Below, piece after piece: positions 1 through 11,711 of a DNA stretch of 64,000 nt (positions are counted from its first letter, which is position 1; each line of letters begins with the position of its first letter). The stretch lies in assembly GCF_022829345.1 (NCBI RefSeq), contig NZ_JAKSXV010000026.1, forward strand, positions 1-64,000, in the 5' to 3' direction. The position numbers and the translations under genes are program-made. A model generated the notes under the pieces. It saw only the letters and a program-made list of their open reading frames with translations. It searched no databases and was not told where the DNA came from. This stretch comes from Methylobacterium sp. J-090 (GTDB lineage Bacteria; Pseudomonadota; Alphaproteobacteria; Rhizobiales; Beijerinckiaceae).

Positions 1-10
1 GTCTATCGAT

Positions 11-493
11 GTGGAGCGCGACAGGCCCCCTCTCCTGGAAGGAGAGGGTTGGGGTGAGGTGTGGGACCTGTCCGGAGATGTCACACACCTCACCCTGTCC
101 CTCTCCTTCCAGGAGAGGGGACCCGCGGGTACGGGATGAGGGGTAGCGATTAGGCCCCGGTCGAGCGTCCGTCGACAGTGCGAAGGTGTCGGCGTGGAGC
201 GCAACAGGCTCCCTCTCCTGGAAGGAGAGGGTTGGGGTGAGGTGTGGGACATCTCTGGAGAGTTCGCACACCTCACCCTGTCTCTCTCCTTCCAGGAGAG
301 GGGACCCGCGGGTACGGGATGAGGGGTAGCGACTAGGCCCCGGTCGAGCGTCCGTCGACAGTGCGAAGGTGTCGGCGTGGAGCGCAACAGGCTCCCTCTC
401 CTGGAAGGAGAGGGTTGGGGTGAGGTGTGGGACATCGCTGGAGAGTTCGCACACCTCACCCTGTCCCTCTCCTTCCAGGAGAGGGGACCCGCG
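11..493. repeat. Tandem array of palindromic repeat, 183-bp period, 2.6 copies
   Basis: Three copies of a roughly 104-bp palindromic element lie at 24-127, 207-310 and 390-493, separated by a nearly identical 79-bp spacer, so the period is 183 bp. Each element starts and ends with a small hairpin (CTCTCCT-GGA-AGGAGAG and its near reverse). Inside is a 12-bp stem, GGGTGAGGTGTG pairing with CACACCTCACCC. The array lies directly 3' of the RND permease gene. Further copies sit at 3690 and 7733 and a half copy at 15989. This is a REP/BIME-like family; its mobility mechanism is not visible here. Confidence 0.9.
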
Positions 494-527
494 CTGCCTG
501 CGCGAAGCGTAAGAGTTGGCGCCTTCA

Positions 528-3653
<3,126 letters not shown>

Positions 3654-3689
3654 GGGGTGCGACCCATGCCGTGGATGGCGACCGCGACA

Positions 3690-3793
3690 GGCCCCCTTTC
3701 CTGGAAGGAGAGGGTTGGGGTGAGGTGTGGGACCTTTTCGGAGAATCCGCACACCTCACCCTGTCCCTCTCCTGCGAGGAGAGGGGACCCGCG
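3690..3793 (+). repeat. Palindromic repeat copy between the efflux genes
   Basis: Same element and orientation as the copies in the 11-493 array, with the GGGTGAGGTGTG/CACACCTCACCC stem intact. It occupies the gap between the membrane-fusion gene and the permease gene, 36 bp upstream of the permease start codon. With the copy at 390-493 it brackets the permease gene as direct repeats. Confidence 0.9.
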
Positions 3794-3873
3794 CTTACCC
3801 AAGCGTCGTGTGAATGCCGGAGCCGACGGCAGGACTCCGCACCTGCTCAGGGGTGGCGAGCTGGGGGGAAAAC

Positions 3874-5250
3874 TCATTGCGCGGCCGGGCGCTGGCGGCG
3901 GCGTTCGCGCTTCTGGGCGTCGGGGGCGACGGCATCCGCCTTCGCCGCCTCGGCTTTGGAATTCTCCGGCTTCGTGGCCGGACCGGCCGCGCCCGGCGGG
4001 CGGGTGCCGTCGTCGGTGATGCGGACGGGAGCGCCATCACGAAGACGGTCGGTGCCGTCGACCACGACGCGGTCGCCGACAGCGAGCCCGGCCGTCACCA
4101 CCGTGCGGGGGCCGTCGGCCTCGCCCAGGGTGATGGGACGGACCACGACCTTGTCGTCGCCCTGCAGCAGGTAGACGTAGGTACCGGGCGTGCCGCGCAG
4201 GATCGCGGCCGTGGGGACGATGGGGGCTTGGCGCACGGTGTCGACGGTGAGCTTGGCGTTGACGAACTGGTTCGGGAACAGGGCGTCGTCGGCATTGTCG
4301 AACAGGGCGCGCAGCTTCACCGTGCCGGTGGTGGTGTCGATCTGGTTGTCCACGGTGTCGAGGGTGCCGGTGGCGAGCACGTTGGCGTCGCCCCGGTCGT
4401 AGGCCGAGACCGCGAGCTTGGCGCCCGCGCGCAGGCGCTTCATCACCTTCGCCACATCGTCCTCGGGCAGGGTGAACACCACCGAGATCGGGTGCAGCTG
4501 CGTCACCACCACGAGGCTCGTCGAAGCGGCGGTGATGTAATTGCCCTGATCGACCTGGCGCAGGCCGACGCGGCCCTCCACCGGCGAGACGATGCGGGTG
4601 TAGGTGATGTTGAGCTTCTGCTGGTCGACGAGGGCCTGATCGGCCGCCACCGTGCCCTCGTTCTGCTTGACCAGGGCCGCTTGGGTGTCGACGTTCTGCT
4701 TCGAGATGGAATCCTGCTGGGACAGGCGCTGGAAGCGGGCGAGATCGAGCTTCGAGTTCTGCAGCAGGGCCTGATCGCGCATGAGCTGGCCCTGGTACTG
4801 GGCGAGCTGGGCCTCGTAGATCCGGGAATCGATCTGGGCGAGGAAGTCGCCCTTCTTCACGGTCTGGCCCTCGCGGAACCCCACCTCCATGAGGTAGCCG
4901 CTGATCTGCGAGCGGACCGTGACATTGGCGAGCGGCGTGACCGTGCCGAGGCCGGCGAGGACGATGGGCACGTCGCCGGCCGCGATGGTGGCGATGCCGA
5001 CCGCCTGGGCCGGCTCGCCGTGGCGCCCGCCGCCGCGCCCGCCCTTGCCGCGCGGCCCGGCCGCCTCCGTCGCGCCCTCGGGCTTCGGCGCGAGATAGTG
5101 CCGGTAGCCGTAATACCCGCCGCCCGCCAGGATCAGCACGAGGACGAACCACAGCCAGCCGCGCCCGCCCCGGGTCGGCGCGGCGCGGGTCTCGGCCGGA
5201 GCGGTGTAGTCCCGCGCGGTCTCGGTACGGATCGGGGAGTTCTCGTTCAT
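3874..5250 (-). CDS. mdtA: RND periplasmic adaptor (membrane fusion protein), MdtA-like
   Basis: 458-residue adaptor that links the RND permease to an outer-membrane channel. Visible parts: an N-terminal membrane anchor around residues 31-50 (WLWFVLVLILAGGGYYGY), a Gly/Arg-rich linker, a lipoyl-type half motif (VRSQISGYLMEVGFREGQTVKKGD), an alpha-helical hairpin rich in Gln and Ala, the second lipoyl half and beta-barrel region, and a charged Ala/Lys/Pro-rich C-terminal tail. MdtA/AcrA family. It is upstream of the permease in the same direction, so co-transcription is likely, although the intervening repeat could reduce distal expression. No adjacent regulator gene is seen. Confidence 0.92.
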   Translation of the reverse strand: MNENSPIRTETARDYTAPAETRAAPTRGGRGWLWFVLVLILAGGGYYGYRHYLAPKPEGATEAAGPRGKGGRGGGRHGEPAQAVGIATIAAGDVPIVLAGLGTVTPLANVTVRSQISGYLMEVGFREGQTVKKGDFLAQIDSRIYEAQLAQYQGQLMRDQALLQNSKLDLARFQRLSQQDSISKQNVDTQAALVKQNEGTVAADQALVDQQKLNITYTRIVSPVEGRVGLRQVDQGNYITAASTSLVVVTQLHPISVVFTLPEDDVAKVMKRLRAGAKLAVSAYDRGDANVLATGTLDTVDNQIDTTTGTVKLRALFDNADDALFPNQFVNAKLTVDTVRQAPIVPTAAILRGTPGTYVYLLQGDDKVVVRPITLGEADGPRTVVTAGLAVGDRVVVDGTDRLRDGAPVRITDDGTRPPGAAGPATKPENSKAEAAKADAVAPDAQKRERRRQRPAAQ

Positions 5251-5492
5251 GGTGTCACAGCATCATCGGGCGGGGCGCCCTCGCGGACCGGCACTTCACG
5301 TCGAAGACGGCCACCGAAGATAGGCGCGCGCCGCCGCGCCCGACAGTTCGGGGCGACGTCGCACCCGGACGGGGGACGCGGACATCCCAAAACCTTTGGC
5401 AGCGCGGCATGGAGCCCCTTCTGGCGAGCCAATACGACGCCAGTACGGCACCCGCGTTTCCCCCGTGTTGCTGTCCGGCCCCGGGACAGAAT

Positions 5493-5633
5493 TCAGGGCC
5501 GCGTCGCGGGATCGTAGGCGCGCACCACGGCGCGGTACTCCGCGTCCACGGGCGTCACGGGAACGAGGTGGCGCAGGCCCAGGCCCAGGAACGCCGTGGC
5601 GAGGGCGAGGAGGAAGCAGGTGCGGACTCGCAT
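5493..5633 (-). CDS. Small exported or membrane peptide, 46 residues
   Basis: Starts with MRVRTCFLLALATAFLGLGL, a positively charged then hydrophobic segment typical of a signal peptide or single membrane helix, followed by about 25 polar residues. A purine-rich AGGACGAG lies about 6 bp before the ATG. It lies 240 bp upstream of the mdtA-like gene on the same strand and just downstream of the candidate small RNA and its terminator. Expression would need read-through or another promoter. No family recognised. Confidence 0.5.
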   Translation of the reverse strand: MRVRTCFLLALATAFLGLGLRHLVPVTPVDAEYRAVVRAYDPATRP

Positions 5634-5672
5634 GGCGTCTCGTCCTGCCACAGGGACCGGGCGTCGGCACGC

Positions 5673-5701
5673 GAAAAAGGCCGTCGCTGGGGACGACGGC
5701 C
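5673..5701 (-). terminator. Rho-independent terminator, minus strand
   Basis: An 8-bp stem GGCCGTCG/CGACGGCC (5694-5701 pairing with 5679-5686) with a 7-nt loop is followed on the minus strand by a run of five U residues (5678-5674). No annotated minus-strand gene lies upstream of it except the candidate small RNA. Confidence 0.75.
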
Positions 5702-5819
5702 TTCTCGGGAAGAAGAATCGGGACAATCGCGTCTTTGGGAAGACATCGGACCGGAGCGGTGATCACCCACCCGAAACGAGGGGGCGAAGTCCCAGGCGTG
5801 CCATCGCCGCTCCGGCCGT
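5673..5819 (-). ncRNA. Candidate small RNA or terminated leader, about 147 nt
   Basis: The interval is bounded by a sigma70-like promoter at 5826-5853 and the terminator at 5673-5701, with no convincing coding frame. Near its 5' end a 9-bp perfect stem, CCGGAGCGG (5815-5807) with CCGCTCCGG (5759-5751), closes a 47-nt internal region. I do not recognise a known RNA family. It could be a trans-acting small RNA, or an attenuated leader of the 46-residue peptide gene and mdtA. Confidence 0.45.
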
Positions 5820-5853
5820 GATCCGAACGTAAATCACGGCTGATGAATGTCAA
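5816..5853 (-). promoter_or_regulatory. Sigma70-like promoter with overlapping dyad operator
   Basis: On the minus strand TTGACA (5853-5848) is followed 16 nt later by TACGTT (5831-5826). A perfect inverted repeat, CCGTGAT-N10-ATCACGG (5816-5839), straddles the -10 element and the predicted start, where a repressor would bind. The regulator is unknown. Confidence 0.55.
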
Positions 5854-5986
5854 CAATCGTCAGTCGAAAGGGCCCGGCCAGGGGATGTGCAGGTGCGCGG
5901 CCGCACATTTCTCGCAAGGCGGCCGTCGTGCTACGCATCCCGCCCTTCGCGCCCGCGCCCCCGATCCTTGCGTGACTCCGGACGAT

Positions 5987-7153
5987 ATGAACCCCGTCTT
6001 CGCGAACCTGCCGACGACCATCTTCACCGTCATGTCGGGCCTCGCCCGCGACCTCGGGGCGATCAACCTCGGCCAGGGCTTTCCCGACGATCCGGGCCCC
6101 GAGGACGTCCGCCGCAGGGCCGCCGAGGCCGTGCTCGACGGCGACAACCAGTACCCGCCGATGATGGGCCTGCCGGCCCTGCGCGGGGCCATCGCGGCGC
6201 ATTACCGGCATCATCAGGCCCTCGACCTCGACCCGCAGACGGAGGTGATGGTGACCTCGGGCGCGACCGAGGCCCTGGCCTCCGCCCTGCTGTCGCTCAT
6301 CGCGCCGGGCGACGAGGTCGTGCTGTTCGCCCCCCTGTACGACGCCTACCTGCCCCTGGTGCGGCAGGCCGGCGGCGTGCCGCGCATCGTCAACCTTCGG
6401 CCGCCGCACTTCCAGCTGGAGGAGGAGGCCCTGGCGGCTGTGTTCTCCGACCGCACGAAGCTCGTGGTGCTGAACAACCCCCTCAACCCGAGCGCCACGG
6501 TGTTCGCGCGCGAAAACCTCGCGCTCCTGGCGCGGTTCTGCACCCGCCACGACGTCACGGCCGTGTGCGACGAGGTGTGGGAGCACATCGTGTTCGACGG
6601 GGCGGCGCATGACCCGCTCATGGCGCTGCCGGGCATGCGCGAGCGGACGGTGAAGATCGGCTCGGCGGGCAAGATCTTCGGGCTCACGGGCTGGAAGGTC
6701 GGCTTCGTCATGGCCGCCCCGCCGCTCCTGCGCCGCGTGGCGAACGCCCATCAGTTCCTCACCTTCACCACGCCGCCCTGCCTGCAGGAGGCCGTGGCCT
6801 ACGGGCTGGGGAAGTCCGATGCGTACTTTTCGGAGATGCGCGCCCGCTTCGCCCGCTCGCGGGATCGGCTGAGCGTCGGCCTCACCGCGCGCGGCTTCAC
6901 GGTGCTGCCCTCGGCCGGGACCTACTTCCTCAACATCGACATCGCCCCCTTGGGGTTCGAGGACGACGTGGCCTTCTGCGAGGATCTGGTGCGGCGCCAC
7001 GGCGTCGCCGCGATCCCCGTGAGCGCGTTCTACGACGCGGACCCCGTGCGCCACATCGTGCGCCTGTGCTTCGCCAAATCCGACGCGACCCTGGACGCCG
7101 CCCTCGACCGGCTCGGGCAGGCCGCCGGGGGAACCACCTGGAGGGCTGCGTGA
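5987..7153 (+). CDS. Class I/II pyridoxal-phosphate aminotransferase
   Basis: 388-residue cytosolic aminotransferase of the aspartate-aminotransferase fold. Visible motifs: INLGQGFPDDPGP near the N-terminus, SGATEALASAL for cofactor phosphate contact, the NNPLNPSA motif, CDEVWEHIVFDG, and SAGKIFGLTGWKVGF, where Lys229 should form the Schiff base. It resembles the kynurenine/methionine-type aminotransferases (YbdL-like); exact substrate cannot be told. The ATG at 5987 places MNPVFANLPTTIF at the normal family N-terminus; a frame extension upstream has no family character. The upstream region carries the divergent small-RNA promoter. Confidence 0.92.
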   Translation: MNPVFANLPTTIFTVMSGLARDLGAINLGQGFPDDPGPEDVRRRAAEAVLDGDNQYPPMMGLPALRGAIAAHYRHHQALDLDPQTEVMVTSGATEALASALLSLIAPGDEVVLFAPLYDAYLPLVRQAGGVPRIVNLRPPHFQLEEEALAAVFSDRTKLVVLNNPLNPSATVFARENLALLARFCTRHDVTAVCDEVWEHIVFDGAAHDPLMALPGMRERTVKIGSAGKIFGLTGWKVGFVMAAPPLLRRVANAHQFLTFTTPPCLQEAVAYGLGKSDAYFSEMRARFARSRDRLSVGLTARGFTVLPSAGTYFLNIDIAPLGFEDDVAFCEDLVRRHGVAAIPVSAFYDADPVRHIVRLCFAKSDATLDAALDRLGQAAGGTTWRAA

Positions 7154-7234
7154 TGTGCGCCGGCATTGCGGGCGGACGCGGCCGGGGCCACATCCCGGGC
7201 CATGATCACACCGCGCATTCCCCGGAGCCCGGCC

Positions 7235-7675
7235 ATGGATTTTTCGCAAGAGGCCGGAGTCGCGACACCGTTCCGGCCCAAGGCCGACGACCGCGAGGCG
7301 ACGCTCCTGCGGCTCGAGGCCTTGGCGCACCTCATGGACTCGGCCTTCCTCATTCCGGGGATCAACCGCCGGGTCGGTCTCGACGCCGTTGTCGGCCTGG
7401 TGCCGATCATCGGCGATGTCGCCGGCATGCTCGTCGCGTCCTACGTGGTCAACGAGGCGCGCCGGCTCGGCGCCCCGCGCTGGCTCGTCGCCCGAATGAT
7501 GGCGAACGTGGTGTTCGACGGGGCGCTCGGCATCGTGCCCATCGCCGGCGACCTGTTCGATGCGGCCTTCAAGGCCAACCGCCGCAACGTCGCCCTGCTG
7601 CGCCGCCACCTCGAGAAGACCGGCGGCCTGCGCCCCAACGAGATCGAGGGCACCGCCGTGCGCATCGACGGCTGA
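7235..7675 (+). CDS. DUF4112 domain protein
   Basis: About 146 residues. The DUF4112 signature is clear: LMDSAFLIPGINRRVGLD, then VGLVPIIGDVAGML and a second similar half, LGIVPIAGDLFDAAFKANRRN. The two hydrophobic GDxxG-type repeats suggest membrane association; function is unknown in the family. An upstream in-frame ATG at 7202 is possible, but the ATG at 7235 leaves a short normal N-terminus (MDFSQEAG). Probably transcribed with the aminotransferase 81 bp upstream. Confidence 0.85.
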   Translation: MDFSQEAGVATPFRPKADDREATLLRLEALAHLMDSAFLIPGINRRVGLDAVVGLVPIIGDVAGMLVASYVVNEARRLGAPRWLVARMMANVVFDGALGIVPIAGDLFDAAFKANRRNVALLRRHLEKTGGLRPNEIEGTAVRIDG

Positions 7676-7732
7676 CGAGGGGTCCGGCTCATCGGTTCGA
7701 GCGGGCGTGCATGACACATCTCACGGGAAGCA

Positions 7733-7831
7733 CGGGTCCCCACACCTTCCAGGAGAGGGACAGGGTGAGGTGTGCGAGCTTTCCGGAGAATCCACACACC
7801 TCACCCCAACCCTCTCCTTCCAGGAGAGGAA
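7733..7831 (-). repeat. Palindromic repeat copy, inverted orientation
   Basis: Same family as the 11-493 array but inverted: CCAGGAGAGGGACAGGGTGAGG on the left and CCTCACCCCAACCCTCTCC on the right, enclosing the 12-bp central stem. It fills most of the 313-bp gap between the DUF4112 gene and the ABC permease gene, and nothing else is evident in that gap. Confidence 0.88.
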
Positions 7832-7988
7832 GCCCGTCGCGCTCAACGCCGACGGCCCGTGGCTTTCGAGAACAGCCCTGGGGCGATGGGGCGACTCCGG
7901 CAGCCCTTCGCAAAGGTGAGAGCTTTTGCGGGCTGAAGCGAGCGAACGCATGCCATCTGACGCTTCGGCAGGCCGGGCAGGGCAACCG

Positions 7989-9119
7989 ATGAACCAGGTC
8001 GCCCTGTCCCCCGTCGCGGCCCCCGTCCCGCCCATCCGCACCGGCTGGCTCTCGCCCCTGTCGCGGCGGCGCCTCGCCAACTTCCGGCGCAACCGCCTCG
8101 GCTTCTGGTCGTTCGTGATCTTCACCGCCCTGTTCGGCACGAGCCTGTTCGCCGAAGTCATCGCCAACGACCGGCCGCTGGTGGTGTCCTACAAGGGCGA
8201 GCTCCTGTTTCCCGTCCTCATCGACTACCCGGACGAGAAGTTCGGCGGGTTCTACGCCCGGCCGAACTACCGCTCGGCGGAAACGCGGGCCGAGATCGCC
8301 GAGAACGGCTGGGCGATCTGGCCGCCGATCCCGTATGCCTACGACACCATCATCGACGGGCTGCCGACCCCCTCGCCTTCGCCGCCGACCTGGATGCTGA
8401 CGGAGGCGCAGTGCCAGTCCGTGGGCAAGCCCTGCCGCGATCTCGAGAAGCACTGGCTCGGCACCGACAACACCACCCGGGACGTGCTGGCGCGGATCAT
8501 CTACGGCTTCCGCATCTCGGTGCTGTTCGGCCTCATCCTCGCGGTGATCTCCTCGGTGATCGGCGTGATCGCCGGGGCCGTGCAGGGCTATTTCGGCGGC
8601 TGGGTCGACCTCGCGCTGCAGCGCTTCATCGAGGTGTGGAGCGGGATTCCGACCCTCTACCTCATCATCATCATCTCGGCCTTCATCGAGCCGGGCTTCT
8701 TCGTGCTGCTCGGCATCCTGCTGCTGTTCTCGTGGGTGTCGCTCGTCGGCGTCGTGCGGGCCGAGTTCCTGCGCGCGCGCAACTTCGAGTACGTGCGCGC
8801 CGCCCGGGCCCTCGGGCTGTCGAACATCCGCATCATGAGCCGGCACCTCCTGCCCAACGCCATGGTGGCGACGCTGACGTTCCTGCCGTTCATCCTCAAC
8901 GGCTCCATCGGCACGCTCACGTCCCTGGACTTCCTCGGCTTCGGCCTGCCGCCGGGCTCGGCGTCCCTCGGCGAATTGCTGGCGCAGGGCAAGGACAACA
9001 TTCAGGCGCCCTGGCTCGGGCTGACGGGCTTCCTCGTCGTCGCCGTGATGCTGAGCCTTCTCGTCTTTGCCGGCGAAGCGGTGCGCGATGCTTTCGATCC
9101 GCGCAAATCCTTTCGATGA
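7989..9119 (+). CDS. ABC transporter permease, YejE/OppC-like, unaccompanied
   Basis: 376-residue inner-membrane permease of the peptide/nickel/microcin C branch (YejE-like). After a cytoplasmic N-terminus with LSRRRLANFRRNRLGFWS and a first helix there is a long periplasmic region (residues about 60-165) ending in HWLGTDNTTRDVLARIIYG, the OppC/YejE hallmark. A five-helix core follows, with the ATPase-contact loop EYVRAARALGLSNIRIMSRHLLPNA. Such permeases normally sit in operons with a YejB-type partner, a binding protein and ATPases. Here the neighbours are a repeat element and a GGDEF-EAL gene, so partner genes must be elsewhere or lost. ATG at 7989 chosen because the upstream extension is read from repeat-adjacent DNA. 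Confidence 0.88.
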   Translation: MNQVALSPVAAPVPPIRTGWLSPLSRRRLANFRRNRLGFWSFVIFTALFGTSLFAEVIANDRPLVVSYKGELLFPVLIDYPDEKFGGFYARPNYRSAETRAEIAENGWAIWPPIPYAYDTIIDGLPTPSPSPPTWMLTEAQCQSVGKPCRDLEKHWLGTDNTTRDVLARIIYGFRISVLFGLILAVISSVIGVIAGAVQGYFGGWVDLALQRFIEVWSGIPTLYLIIIISAFIEPGFFVLLGILLLFSWVSLVGVVRAEFLRARNFEYVRAARALGLSNIRIMSRHLLPNAMVATLTFLPFILNGSIGTLTSLDFLGFGLPPGSASLGELLAQGKDNIQAPWLGLTGFLVVAVMLSLLVFAGEAVRDAFDPRKSFR

Positions 9120-9320
9120 AATCCAGCCCCTCCGGGCAGGGTCCAGGCTTATTCTTCCGAACACTGCGAATTTTCGAATTCAAATGTGCGCGAATTCATG
9201 ATGGACGAAAGCGTACCCTTCGTACAGCCCTGCAAGAAACCTGCCCGGCCGTCGGGATGCGAATCTATCCTTCGAGAAAAGAAACAAATCTCTAAGTATT
9301 CCGCGCGATCCTGACGGGGA

Positions 9321-11411
9321 ATGTTAGCGACCGGTTTCGGTATCATGCTCCTGAAAACCCCCTCGGACGCGCCGAGCTTCGATGCCGCCGCCCGCGACGC
9401 GGCGTCCGAGGACGGGCTCGCGCGGATCACGGCCCTCGCCGCCGGGTGCCTCGGGATGCCGATGGCCTGGATCGCCGTCGGCACGGGGCGGACACGGACG
9501 GTCCGGGCCGCCTACGGGTTCGACGGCGACGCGGCCGGGCCCGGCACGGCGGCCCAGGACCCGTGCGCCACCGCGCCCCTCGTCGGTACCGGGGGACGAC
9601 GGCTCGGCGACCTCTGCGTCATGAATCCCCGCGCCCGCGCGCCCCTCGACCCCGCGCGGACCGGCCGACTGGAGGCCTTTGCCGGCCTCGTCGTCGATCA
9701 CCTCGAACGGGAGGACCGGGCGGGAACGGACGGGATCGCCCGGGGCCTCGCGGGGGCGGCCGCCTACGCCTTCCTGGCGGTGGACACCGCCGGCACCATC
9801 ACCTTCGTCAACCGCGCGGCCGAAATCCTGTTCGACTACGGACCGGGGACGATGATCGGGCAGGACGTCGAGATCATCATCCCCCCGTCGTTCCGGAAGA
9901 TGCACGGCGAGCGCTTCGCCGGGTTCGTCGCCCGCGCGCCGTCCCGCCTCGTCGGACGGACCATCGAGATCACCGCGCAGCGCCGCGACGGCGCGACCTT
10001 CCCCATCGAGTTCTGCCTGTCCACGTGGCACGAGGACGGGCGGGTCGGGATCGGCGCGATGATGCGCGACATCAGCGAATGGCGCGCCCGCGACGAACAG
10101 CTCCTGCGCATGGCTCACCACGACAGCCTCACGGGCCTCGCCAACCGGGCCCGGTTCGCCGAACGCCTGAAGGCCGTTCTGGCGGAGGGCCATTCGGCTA
10201 CGGTGATGCTGCTGGACCTCGACGGCTTCAAGGAGGTCAACGACAGCCTCGGCCACGCCACCGGCGACGCCCTGCTCCAATCGGTCGCCGTGCGCCTGCC
10301 CCTCTGCGTCGCGGCGGACGTGACCGTGGCCCGGATGGGCGGCGACGAGTTCGCGATCCTGCTCGGCCCCTGCGGCGACCCGCGCGTGGCGGCCGCGACC
10401 GCCGCGCGAATCCTCGACGTCTTCCAGGCGACGTTCCAGGTCTCCGGACACACCTTCCATGTCGGCCTCAGCCTCGGCGCCGCCGTCGGGCACGGGCCCG
10501 AGACCGACGCGGAGACGCTGATCGCCGATGCGGACCTGGCTCTCTATCAGGCCAAGCGCGACGGGCGGCGGTGTTTCCGCCTGTTCGAGCCGGCCATGCG
10601 CGCCGCCGTCATCGCCCGCCGGACCCTGCACGACGAACTGAGCCACGCCCTGGCGGCGGGCGAACTCGTGCTGCACTACCAGCCCCAGGTGGCCTTCGAC
10701 ACCGGCCGGGTGGTGGGCGCCGAGGCGCTGCTGCGCTGGGTGCATCCCCGGCGCGGCCTGCTGCTGCCGGGCGCGTTCCTGTCCGCCCTCGAGGCCCACC
10801 CGATGGCGGCCGGCATCGGCCGCTGGATCATCGAGGAAGCCTGCCGGCAGGCGGCGCAATGGCGGGCGGCGGGCCATCCGCCGCTCCGGGTCGCCGTCAA
10901 CCTCTTCGCCGCCCACCTGCAGGCCGGGACCCTCGCGGAGGACGTGATGCGGTCGCTCGCGCGCTACCGGCTGGCGCCCGCCACCCTCGAACTCGAGGTC
11001 ACCGAGCGGATCGCCCTCCAGGCCGACGACGCGGTGCTGGAACCGATCCGGGCCCTGCACGCCCACGGGGTCGCGGTGGCGTTCGACGATTTCGGCACGG
11101 GCTACGCCTCCCTCTCCTCCCTCAAGCGCTTCCCCCTCACCCGCCTCAAGATCGACCGCAGCTTCGTGCGCGACGTGCTCACCGACCGGCACGACGCCGA
11201 GATCATCCGCGCCATCCTGGGCATGGCCCAGAGCTTCGGCCTCGAGGTCATCGCCGAAGGCATCGAGGGACCAGACCAGGAGGCGATCCTCCGGGCCATG
11301 GGCTGCCACGAGGGCCAGGGCTACCTCTACGGCAAGGCCATGCCGCCCAACGCCCTGGCCGCCCTGATCCGCGCGCGCGGCGCTTCGGGACGGTGCGCGA
11401 ACGTGGCCTGA
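9321..11411 (+). CDS. Sensory GGDEF-EAL cyclic-di-GMP protein
   Basis: 696 residues: a GAF-like N-terminal region (about 20-135), a PAS domain (about 145-255, AYAFLAVDTAGTITFVNRAAEIL), GGDEF (about 260-425) and EAL (about 440-685). The GGDEF motif is intact at 340-344, so diguanylate cyclase activity is possible. The EAL side has EALLRW (468-473), EVTER, DDFGTGYASL and KIDRSFV, so phosphodiesterase activity is also possible. It is a soluble bifunctional-looking c-di-GMP enzyme without membrane helices. Likely a single-gene unit after a 200-bp AT-richer gap. An alternative start is the ATG at 9345. Confidence 0.93.
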   Translation: MLATGFGIMLLKTPSDAPSFDAAARDAASEDGLARITALAAGCLGMPMAWIAVGTGRTRTVRAAYGFDGDAAGPGTAAQDPCATAPLVGTGGRRLGDLCVMNPRARAPLDPARTGRLEAFAGLVVDHLEREDRAGTDGIARGLAGAAAYAFLAVDTAGTITFVNRAAEILFDYGPGTMIGQDVEIIIPPSFRKMHGERFAGFVARAPSRLVGRTIEITAQRRDGATFPIEFCLSTWHEDGRVGIGAMMRDISEWRARDEQLLRMAHHDSLTGLANRARFAERLKAVLAEGHSATVMLLDLDGFKEVNDSLGHATGDALLQSVAVRLPLCVAADVTVARMGGDEFAILLGPCGDPRVAAATAARILDVFQATFQVSGHTFHVGLSLGAAVGHGPETDAETLIADADLALYQAKRDGRRCFRLFEPAMRAAVIARRTLHDELSHALAAGELVLHYQPQVAFDTGRVVGAEALLRWVHPRRGLLLPGAFLSALEAHPMAAGIGRWIIEEACRQAAQWRAAGHPPLRVAVNLFAAHLQAGTLAEDVMRSLARYRLAPATLELEVTERIALQADDAVLEPIRALHAHGVAVAFDDFGTGYASLSSLKRFPLTRLKIDRSFVRDVLTDRHDAEIIRAILGMAQSFGLEVIAEGIEGPDQEAILRAMGCHEGQGYLYGKAMPPNALAALIRARGASGRCANVA

Positions 11412-11711
11412 GGCCGGACGGCGACGGGTTCACCTCATGCCCCGCCCGCGTGGCGGCGCGGCGGCGAAGGCAGGCTGAGCTGCGGCCCCTTGCGTGCTCC
11501 CTTGCGGTTTCCCCTTGCAGAGGCCCCTTGCAAAAGCCGATCGTCCCCTGTTTGGACAGGTGCGGCCTCCCACGATGCGATCGGACCCTGCCCGGATGAC
11601 ACACAGCGTCAGTGATCCTCCGGTCCGGGCGGTCACCGCAGCGGCGCGGGCCCGGTCCGCGAGCACCGGTCGAACACCGGGTCCGGCGGCGCCCGCCCGC
11701 AGCGACGCGCA
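11412..11711. other. Intergenic region with short CCCTTGC repeats
   Basis: 300 bp between the GGDEF-EAL gene and the mechanosensitive channel gene. The only structure noticed is four closely spaced CCCTTGC words at about 11486-11531. No terminator with a T-run and no credible open frame is seen. Confidence 0.5.

Noticed and set aside
5834..7717. Long minus-strand open frame over the aminotransferase and DUF4112 genes
   Set aside because: Composition is the typical antisense pattern (Arg, Gly, His, Asp rich); the plus strand encodes recognised families.
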